The position numbers were made by a program, and so were the translations under genes. Source: Rhizomys pruinosus (taxonomy: Eukaryota > Chordata > Mammalia > Rodentia > Spalacidae). From it: a DNA stretch of 64,000 nt. Positions 55,601 through 64,000 of this stretch are shown one piece after another (the stretch's first letter is position 1; the number at the start of each line of letters is the position of its first letter). Location: NCBI GenBank assembly GCA_009823505.1, contig VZQC01010550.1, forward strand, positions 2,683,206 to 2,747,205. Direction: 5' to 3'. Under the pieces are notes generated by a model, which was not told where the DNA came from, searched no databases, and saw only the letters and a list, made by a program, of their open reading frames with translations.

Positions 55601-58600
55601 TCGCATTGAACAGGGCAAAAGTCTCATTCTGGGCAAAGGTGATGTTGGCGTTGTCATGCAGACCAAAGATCTCAGGCATATCATTGAGTGGAAGGCCCTT
55701 GATGTAGGACAGGTAGCCCTAGGAGACAAGAGGGCCAGAACTGAAGGCCTTGCCTGCTCTGCCTCGGCTTTCGGAAACACCATTCCCGGTGGGCCTTCCG
55801 CATGTTTCTGGCACTGCCGCTGCCCTTATTTCTTCCTAGTCCCTACTGTCATCCAGCCTCTTATTCTCTGTAGCTGTTCAAACTTTACATGCTCTCCCAT
55901 GCCAGAGTGCCCCCCCCCAGCACCCACCCAACTTAGCCTCAGCTAGGGCTTCTCTGCCCCCCACCCCAGCAGAAGTATCATGTCCTCAGGGAACCTCCCC
56001 CCAATACAGCTTGCATAGGTCACTATCAGCATAATGCGTGCTGACACATGAAATCCTGTGAGGCTCCTGCCCTCTCCCCACAGAGCCTGCTTTCCGGATG
56101 TGACTGTGTGTCCTTTTGCTGTGGCAACATTTTTCATAGGAAAGGCACCCTGGAGGGCAGGGCTCTTTTCCCCCCATCTGCATCGAGGTATCCAGAGGAC
56201 CCCAGGAGCCCCTCTGGCAGGATCTCCTGTCAGCCCTCTGGGATGGACTCACATTGAGGTCATAGGTGGGTGGGATCTGGTGGTAGATGCCTGAGGGGCT
56301 GTAGCTGTGCTCAGGAGAGAGTACACTAGGGTTGTAGAAATCCTCTAGGATGTTCATGACACAACGCCGGTCCCAGTCATCAGTGACACGACCACCATAG
56401 TTGATCTCTCCAGCTGTGTACTTGAGGACCTATGGGGTGGATAAGTGAAGGGCCCCTATAGGTAGCCAAGCCACTAGCCCCCAGCCTGTCTTTGGCCCAC
56501 CTTGTAGGGGATGTCATCATATTCATCTAGGAACATCTTGAGCTGGCTGATGCAGATGCGTAGGTCTCCGTCTGTGAACTCATAGGGGATGTTGAAGCCC
56601 AGGGGACCAAACTTTCGACGTTCCAGGGCATTCCCATGGAACAGGCACAGGGAGAGCAGCAGGGACTTGAACTCCGCTACCTGAAGGAGAGAGAGGGACA
56701 AGGTCATAAGGGAAAGGGAGTGGACGGACAAGTGGGAGCTTTGCATGCAGCTCACTTTAGGACAAGAGTGGAGGAAGTCATCACTGAGGCTGCTGTAGGA
56801 CTTCAGCAGGTTGGCCTTGACACCACGTGGTGGCTCAATGGTCATCTTGGAGCCATTTTGCAGGATTGACACTGGGAATTTGTTGCTTGGCAGGCTGGTG
56901 AGCCACAGGCGGAAGTCTCGGTGTACCTGTGGCCATAATTCTTCATGAGCGTCAAGCTCATGAGGGAGTTCAGACTCCCTCCTGTCCAGCACTCAAATTC
57001 ACTCTCTTGGCTCTATAGTAACTCCTGTTGTCACTTCTCTATAGTAAATCCCACTGTCACTTCTCTATAGTAACTCCCACTGTCACTTCTCTATAGTAAC
57101 TCCCGTTGTCAGTTCTCTATAGTAACTCCTTCTGTCACTTCTCTATAGTAACTCCCGTTGTCAGTTCTCTATAGTAACTCCTTCTGTCACTTCTCTATAG
57201 TAACTCCCACTGTCACTTCTCTATAGTAACTCCTTCTGTCACTTCTCTATAGTAACTCCCGTTGTCAGTTCTCTATAGTAACTCCTTCTGTCACTTCTCT
57301 ATAGTAACTCCCACTGTCACTTCTCTATAGTAACTCCTTCTGTCACTTCTCTATAGTAACTCCTGCTGTCAGTTCTCTATAGTAACTCCCGCTGTCACTT
57401 CTCTATAGTAACTCCCGTTGTCATTTTTCTATAGTAACTCCTGTTGTCATTTCTCTATAGTGTCAGTGGCTCCTGACTCAGGGCTGGGGTGTGGGTTGTA
57501 TGAATAACTTCTTAAGAACAGGGCTTAGGGGCTGGAGAGATGGCCTAGTGGTTAAGAGCACCAACTGCTCTTGCAGAGGACCCGGGTTCGATCCCCAGCA
57601 CCCACATGGCGGCTGAGAACCATCTGAAACTCCAATTCAGGAGAACTCCAGTTCCAGGGGAATCCGACACCCTCTTCTGACCTCTGTGGCATTGCACGAC
57701 ATGGGTGCACAAACCTACATGCAGACAGTACATTCACACACTTAAAAAATAAATTAAAAAATTAAAAAAAAAAAAGAACAGGGCTTAGGGCCAGAGAGAT
57801 GATGCACCAGGTGTAGGTGCTTGTCACCAAGCCTGATGACCGGAGTGATCCCAGGGACCCATGTGGGCAAGTAAGAGAACTGACTCCTTGCAAGTTCTCC
57901 TCTCCCACACACATGCTATGGCACACACACCCATGTCACACCCACAAACAAATATAAATTTAAAAATTTTAGAAAAGAACAGGGCCTAGCAAGTCACAAG
58001 GGCACCAGTCTATGTTGGGTGGCCTTGGGCAAGTCGCCAACTCCCTGAAACTCAGCAACTCAGGGCCACTGATAAAATTAATTGAGTTGCATATGTTAGT
58101 TACTGAGCACTTGCTACATTCCTGGGGCTTGGCTGCATGCTTTGTAGCATGAAAACATCATCGGTCCTTGATGGCTTACTAGTCCTTCCACAGAGGAGGT
58201 CCCAGTGACAAGGCAGCATGGCACACCTTGTCAGGGTCGATGTGCTCAAGGAGACGCTCCAGGGATGGCATCCAGCTTGGTGCTAGGTGGCAGTTCTGGA
58301 AGAAGACCCACTTGCCCCTCTCTATGGAGCTTCGCATCATGGCTTCTGCCCGAGGGCCCTGTGGGGACAGGAACATGGAGTGGTGGGGTGGTGGGCACTA
58401 AGGACCCACCCTCCCTAGTACATTCCCCTCTTCCCTGCCTCACCCTTACCTGCCCCTGCCCTAGAGATATGGCAGAGAGCTTCTTGGAGAATTTCATTTC
58501 TTCTGCAAATTTGTAGAGGTCAGCAGCTGGGTCAGTGCCAGGCGACAGCACAAAGATGAGGGGTGTGACTGAGCTGGATTCTTTGAACACCGCGGACAGA

Positions 58601-61600
58601 TTGGCTGTCTGTAAGGTTACGGAGAGCTGCTAGGACCACATGGGACTGATGAGAGGGTCCAGGGCAAAGGAAGGGGATCCCGAGGATACTGGGGCAGTTC
58701 TAGCAGGGTCTTCTAGATTCTTGAACCTCCCTGTACGAAAGTTCTGGTCTGGCCAAGTTAGTCCTCAGAATAGCCAGATCCCTGAGACCCAGGAGACCAG
58801 CCCTGTCTGGAGACCAGCACTTGCCTGTGGCTCAATGAACCGGGGCTCCAGGTTGTTGGCCACAAAGTCCTGCATGGCATTAGTAACCTTGTCCCCACGG
58901 AGGCAACGGAGGACAAGAAGCTTCTGGAACTGGTCCAGGTATTTGTCCCAGATGCCAGGCAAGGTCTCCCTGCAACAACAGTGCCCATATCTCCCTGAGA
59001 GCCAGCCTGTAGGAGACCACTGGCCCTGTGAGTTTTGCCAGAAACTGGGGTTTTCCAAGAGTACAGGAGAGGTGTAGCCACAGATGAAGGGCAGAGCTGA
59101 ACGGTCTTTCAGAAAAGACTTCTGGGCAGGCCTGTTCCTGGGGTCTTACCTCCTCCACATCCCTGCTACTGTACTCTGGGACCCAGCTCACCGGTGAGGT
59201 TCAGTGCTGTCAAAGATGGCCTTGAATTCTTGGAGGTGCATTACAAAGTCAGCAGAGAAGGAGTTAAAAGCTGGCATGTTTGAAAGTGCCAGGATGTCTC
59301 GCCAAGCCCGGTCTGATAGCCAGTCTGGTGCAGGGTTCTCAGTCATGGTCTGGATGGAGCCTCCAGAAAGGAGATAGCGCCACTCACCCTGCCAGGGTAC
59401 AGACTAGGCTGGTGCCCAGGCTTTGTAGCTAGCTCTTCCCTGTGGCCAGCTCCTCTGTGCCTCTAGGCACCTTATCCACAGAAAATGAGTCACTCTTGGA
59501 AGAGCAGATCTGGTTAGTGTCCCTACTCTGCCTTTTCCTAGTTGTGAGGTCCATAGGAGCTCCTCGCCAAACAGGTGTGGGAGGCGCAGGACACTGTATC
59601 CCTGGGGACAGTGTATCCCTGGGGACAGTGTATCCCTGGGGACAGTCTCTGAGTTCAGCAGCACGTTCAAGGCTCTGAGAAGACCTATGTTCATGTCATT
59701 AGTTGGGCCATATTAATCTAGAATCTCTCATGTTTAACCAAGGAATTGTATTTCCATGGACCTCTGCCCCTGTTGCCTGTGCTATGCCCATCTTCTTGGC
59801 CTTCCCTTTACATCTCCCCTGTCCCCTCACACCTGCCATAGGGCAACCCTTAGACAGGCAGCCTCCCAGCCATCTGCCTGCTCCTGCACCTGGTTGATTT
59901 TGCCCTCATTCATCATGATCCGGGCACACAGCAGGAAGGCAAACATCAGCTTATGCTTCTCAAAGAGGCTGCGGCAGACATTGCAGTAGAGGCTGAAGGT
60001 CAGGTAGCGGTTGATGTTGATGATGCGCTCCTTCAGGTTGTCTGCCAGGTAGAGAGGTGGTGGCAGAGAACGAGGAAAGGGAAGAGGAAGGTCCTGGGGT
60101 CCAGCCTAGCCTTGCCAGGCTCCTAACAGCTATCAGGGTAATCTGGGCATCTTCCTTGACAGCTGGTAATCCCAGGGAAGGGGGTCCAAGGAGGGTAGGG
60201 CTTGGAAGTGTGTTATTAAGTATCACGAGTCCCATGATGTGAGAGCAAGTATCCTTGAACATGGGTGTGAGTTCATGTGTGTACCCCACAGTAGAAATGT
60301 GCCTCACCTGTCCTACCCATTTCAGAGTGGGCATGCTGTGTCAGTGCCAGGGCTACCTGCTCTCTCTGAGTTGGCGATGCCTGAGAGGAAGATGTTGAGG
60401 AACCACTCGAGAGAGTACTGGTACATGGGGTCCACGTTGGCCAGGTCAGACACGCAAAAGAAGAGGATCTGGGTGCGGACAGCCACAGGTATGTACTCCA
60501 TGCGGGTGAGATCAATGTCCTTCTCCGTCTGCTCTGCAGTCCTGACTTTGGCCTGGATAGGGGGCAGTGGGAGGAGTGTCAGGCCTGGGAAGCTACAAAG
60601 AACAAACAGGGGCAGGGCCGGGCCGCGTGGGGAGAGGCAGAGGAGAGCAGGGCCGGGCCGCGTGGGGAGAGGCAGACGAGAGCAGGGACAGGCCGCGTGG
60701 GGAGAGCCAGACAAGAGCAGGGACAGGCCGCGTGGGGAGAGGCAGACGAGAGCAGGGACGGGCCGCGTGGGGAGAGCCAGACAAGAGCATGGCCGCGTGG
60801 GGAGAGGCAGACGAGAGCAGGGCGGGGCCGCGTGGGGAGAGGCAGACAAGAGCAGGGCCGCGTGGGGAGAGGCAGACGAGAGCAGGGACGGGCCGCGTGG
60901 GGAGAGGCAGACGAGAGCAGGGACGGGCCGCGTGGGGAGAGCCAGACGAGAGCAGGGACGGGCCGCGTGGGGAGAGGCAGACGAGAGCAGGGCCGGGCTG
61001 CGTGGGGAGAGCCAGACAAGAGCAGGGACGGGCCGCATGGGGAGAGGCAGACGAGAGCAGGGATGGGCTGCGTGGGGAGAGGCAGACGAGAGCAGGGGCA
61101 GGCCGCGTGGGGAGAGCCAGACGAGAGCAGGGACAGGCCGCGTGGGGAGAGGCAGACAAGAGCAGGGCCGGGCCGCGTGGGGAGAGCCAGACAAGAGCAG
61201 GGCCGCGTGGGGAGAGGCAGACGAGAGCAGGGCCGCGTGGGGAGGGCCAGACGAGAGCAGGGATGGGACACGCGGGGAGAGGCAGGTTAGGAAGGCAGCT
61301 GCCAACCTGGATCTCAGCAGCCTTCATCTTGGAAGCCTCTAGCACCTTGATGAGCTCCATGTCATCCACAGGGTTGCCCTCAGAGGAGCTGAGACGGTAC
61401 AGGATCTGGTCCTCAATGTCCTTCAGCTCCTGACGCATCTTGGCATTACTGACAATCAGCTGGTTCTTAGCCTCTTCCAGATCAGGTCGCTCCTCAGCCA
61501 CTACCTGGCCCAGTAGCTGGTCTTCTAGGCCACTACCAGGCCAGGGAACATTATGTTTATGACTCGTGGGGGTCAATGTTAAACCTGCACTTATCTAGCA

Positions 61601-63433
61601 AGAGCCCAGTATTCTTGCCAGGGGCAGCTCGGGAGGCCTACTCAGGCTGTAGGACTGGCACAGGGCCTGCCTTCTAAACATTGGTTCTCAGTGAGACCTT
61701 GTAGGCAGGGCTGGGCAGCTAAGTCCTGAGGTCTCTGAGCCTTCTTTATTTAGTAGGAGGGGGCTGTGGATGATCACGTGGGCAGGCCTAAAGGCTGTGC
61801 GTCTTCCCTCCCCACTGCTTGTAGGTACTCAAATGGAGGAGGTAGTATGGAGCAGGCCTCTGTGTGGTTGTGGGTGTGAGTGTGGGTGTGTGTGGAGGCA
61901 TGCTCTTAAGTGGACATGAAAGGTAGGGAAGATGAGCCACTGGAGGGGCTGGACATCTTTTGGGCCACTGTGCCTGGAAGGGAGTTAGTGGGGCCACTGA
62001 GCAGGAAAGACAGACGCCTTGAGTTCCCAGCTGTGGGAGGCCAAGGGGCAGTCTGCTAGGAAGGGCTCTCTAATGCTTGGGGTCTCAGGTGGAGGCTTAC
62101 CTGGGCGACAGGGTGAAGTTGATGAGAGTGAGTTTGGTGGCGACCTCTGGTGTATAGTGAGGATTGGGTAGCTTGGTGGTGATGTACATCCTGAAGTCCT
62201 CATGGTAGGGGATCACCGTATCCCCCAATTTCAGCACCGTGTTACCCTGCTGCTTGTATGTCTGTGGTGGGCAGGATAGACAGGCACTGTGGCTGCAGTG
62301 TGGACAAGTCCCCGCCCAGGCCTGTTGCCTGTAGCTTCCCCTCTCCCACCAGGCGCACCTGCTTGAGCAGCACAGGTTCCAGGGCTGGGTCCAGCTCCTC
62401 GCCCACATTTTCCAGAAGGCATGGCCTGCCCAAGCGGATGGCATTCTCCATGCTGCGCAGGAAGTCTCGGTCACTTAGCCTGAACACGTCCAGTCCCCTG
62501 TCTTTCTCCTGCGGGGTTGTGGGGGAAGGTGGGGGTTATGAGAGTTGAGAGCCAGCGGGAGGCTCAGCTGCTTTCCTGGTATTGGCTGAGCCTGGCTGAG
62601 GAGGCAGTCTTGGTGGGTGGGCTTACCATGTTCTTGATCCATTTGTTGGCCTGACCCTGAGGGTCAATGAAATGGGTCCAGCGCTGGGAGTACTGGTTGA
62701 TGACCCCATTCTCCACTGACAAAGTATCATTGGGGAGGCCAGCAATCTGTGGGAGGCCGGGTGCCAGACTGGATCAGAGCGCCTATCCGAGCAGGGCCAA
62801 CTGAGGCACTAGCTTTGGCTGTGGGTTTCTCTTTATTGCACTTTGGATGAGGGGTGGGGGCGGCAGGTGGCAGCACAGGCAAGGTCGGTCCCTAGGACTT
62901 TCTCCTGCTCCTGGACTGGCTCTCAATGCTTTCTGCTGCTGGGCCCTTCTGTCTTGAGGCTGAGTCCTTGCTTGGTGAAGCCACCTTCACAGTGCCGTGC
63001 CCTGTTGGCCCTTCCTGCATTGCTTCCACCATAACCTCCTCATTCTCTCCCTTTGCTTTTAGGGCCCAGCCCATTCCCAGCCTTTTTTAGGAACCATCTC
63101 CCCACATTTGCTAGTGCCTGCCTGGGTCACACCTGGCCTGGTTCCTGCCTTCTTTCCTACCCACTGTCCTCTTGGTACACCCAGGAGGGTTCAGAGCTCT
63201 GTCAGTTAGGCTTCAGAAAGGAGGGTAGAAAGGAGGCAGGAGGCTCTGGGCCCAGCCGGGATAACACTGCAGCCCCTTCTGAGCTTTCCTTATGTAGGAA
63301 TGGGTACCTGCCATGAGCGGATCTTCACAGGGTTTCCCAGTGTCGCGATCAGTGTGGGCTTGGAGGTGTGTGGGACTTCATGAATTGTGAGCTGCCTGAC
63401 CCACTGGTCACAGAGTGTTGTGCGGTATTGGCC
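52625..63433 (-). CDS. Dnah1: Dynein axonemal heavy chain 1, C-terminal 19 exons (5' part outside window)
   Basis: Inner-arm axonemal dynein motor of cilia and sperm flagella; human loss causes flagellar defects. Exons in transcript order: 63433-63308, 62746-62627, 62508-62359, 62261-62101, 61532-61307, 60552-60357, 60041-59890, 59388-59192, 58969-58825, 58608-58450, 58358-58227, 56926-56756, 56680-56501, 56429-56253, 55718-55548, 55402-55272, 54068-53717, 53446-53212, 52746-52625. Total 3303 nt in one frame: 1100 aa plus stop, about the last quarter of a protein of some 4,300 aa. It starts in the AAA5 region ([23 protein letters not shown] [11 protein letters not shown]) and runs through AAA6 and the C-terminal dynein domain ([31 protein letters not shown], ending VALICALDY). 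The exon ending 58825 uses a GC donor. Three introns carry minisatellite arrays. Tail-to-tail with BAP1. No disruption seen. Confidence 0.96.
54319..55226. repeat. 26-bp minisatellite, about 35 copies, in DNAH1 intron
   Basis: Unit GTAACTCCCGCTGTCACTTC plus TCTATA, with variant positions (CGCTG/CATTG/CGTTG; CTATAG/CTATCG/CTGTAG). It ends 45 bases from the exon at 55272-55402. Confidence 0.97.
57011..57461. repeat. 26-bp minisatellite, about 17 copies, second array
   Basis: Same unit as the array at 54319-55226 but in another DNAH1 intron, with CTTCTG and TCAGTT variants. The right flank (TGGCTCCTGACTCAGGGCTG and on) is shared with the first array. Confidence 0.97.
57514..57975 (+). repeat. 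B2 SINE with target duplication, then older B2-like copy
   Basis: A young B2 lies between AAGAACAGGGCTTAGGG duplicates (57514-57530 and about 57774-57790). A diverged tRNA-type SINE follows to about 57975. Confidence 0.85.
59595..59645. repeat. 17-bp tandem repeat, three copies
   Basis: TGTATCCCTGGGGACAG three times head to tail, in a DNAH1 intron. Confidence 0.9.
60607..61290. repeat. 35-bp (30-bp variant) GC-rich minisatellite, about 20 copies, in DNAH1 intron
   Basis: Core CCGCGTGGGGAGAGGCAGAC then GAGAGCAGGGACGGG; spacing between cores is 35 bases, in a few places 30. GGCAG and GCCAG versions alternate in places. G-rich on the + strand, C-rich on the sense strand of DNAH1. Long open frames over it on both strands are by-products of the stop-free unit. 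Confidence 0.97.
61780..62095. other. DNAH1 intron sequence, nothing assigned
   Basis: Unique intronic sequence with a short GTGTGGGTGTG tract near 61861-61893. No other element recognised. Confidence 0.5.
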
Positions 63434-63681
63434 CTGGAGAGATAGGGGACTTCAGGCTGCTGTCCTGGACACTTACAGCCCTCCTATGTCTCAGATACAC
63501 TACCACTTGGTGGTTACATGCAGAGGCCACTGCCAGACACTCTAGGTCCACTTCAGACCTGCTTGGATTCCACAAACTGCAGATCCTCATCTGTGAACTG
63601 TATCCTGTCAAAAATGCCCACCCAAAGGATGGCTGTGAGGATTCAAAATGGGACACTGATCCATGTGTGTGAGGCTTTTCT

Positions 63682-63826
63682 TTGGTCTTTTTGAGACAGG
63701 GTCCCCCCGTAGCCCCAGCTGTCCTGGAACTTGCTCTGTAGACCAGACTGGCCTTGAACTCACAGAGATCTGCCTGCCTCTGGCTCTGGAGTGCTGGGAT
63801 TAAAAGCATGTGCCACCACACCCAGC
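63682..63826 (-). repeat. B1 SINE
   Basis: Reversed B1 ending AAGCATGTGCCACCACACCC, in the DNAH1 intron upstream of the exon at 63308-63433. Confidence 0.85.
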
Positions 63827-63929
63827 CATGTGTGAGCCTTTATATGTATGTGCATGTGTGTGGCTCTTCTGACTTGTATGCACAGCTGTGCACTTGTTCA
63901 GTGATAGCCTGAGGAATGCTTGCTGGATA

Positions 63930-64000
63930 GAGGAAGGAGGACAGGAGGAAAGGAGGGAGAGAGGGAGGGAGACAGAGAGAAGGAAGAAAGAAGGGAGAGG
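63930..64000. repeat. Purine-rich (GGA/GAA)n tract
   Basis: GGAGG/GGAAGG/GAGAGA run reaching the window edge; polypurine on the + strand. Confidence 0.8.

Noticed and set aside
60239..61576. Long open frames (up to 367 codons) on both strands over the 60.6-61.3 kb array, suggestive of a repeat protein gene
   Set aside because: All six frames are open because the 35-bp unit lacks stops. The region is bounded by canonical DNAH1 splice sites and no family match is visible, so it is an intronic minisatellite.

Overview
This is a mammalian nuclear genome window from a myomorph rodent. The evidence is split genes with GT/AG introns, dense B1 and B2 SINEs (found together in mouse-like rodents), ID-type SINEs, L1 debris and long dinucleotide tracts. 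The SINE consensus does not look like mouse or rat (for example, a B2 form with an internal duplication), so I place it as a non-Mus, non-Rattus rodent and do not name a species. There are no bacterial features, operons or CRISPR arrays.

Four protein genes in alternating orientation match a conserved block known from human chromosome 3p21.1 (read here in reverse). SEMA3G (+, 2175-12193) is complete, with 16 coding exons and 782 codons. PHF7 (-, 39627 down to 24519) has 10 coding exons; its last exon carries an apparent 2-base frameshift. BAP1 (+, 42011-50944) is complete, with 17 exons, 726 codons and all catalytic residues present. DNAH1 (-, 63433 down to 52625) is represented by its last 19 exons (1100 codons); the rest lies beyond the right edge. 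I placed exons by reading splice sites and matching family protein sequence; summed exon lengths and phases are consistent for SEMA3G, BAP1 and DNAH1.

Layout: 1-2100 is the upstream region of SEMA3G with a TATA box; 12194 to about 14730 is its probable 3'UTR; about 14.7-24.2 kb is intergenic between the convergent SEMA3G and PHF7. PHF7 introns (28-41 kb) are packed with SINEs and a broken L1. A CpG-rich segment near 41.4-42.3 kb is the likely shared divergent promoter of PHF7 and BAP1. BAP1 and DNAH1 meet tail to tail with about 0.5 kb between their poly(A) signals. The genes do not form a pathway: SEMA3G is a secreted guidance and vascular cue, BAP1 a chromatin deubiquitinase, PHF7 a germline chromatin ubiquitin ligase, and DNAH1 a sperm and ciliary axonemal dynein.

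The most notable observations are: (i) a 692-base block at 20018-20709, starting at an N, that interrupts a B1 and copies 31.6-32.3 kb exactly, almost certainly an assembly error; (ii) the PHF7 last-exon frameshift; (iii) a 35-bp minisatellite in a DNAH1 intron that is open in all six frames; (iv) a 26-bp minisatellite in two DNAH1 introns with shared flank; (v) composite SINEs inserted as single units; (vi) two GC-AG introns. I found no novel gene system.
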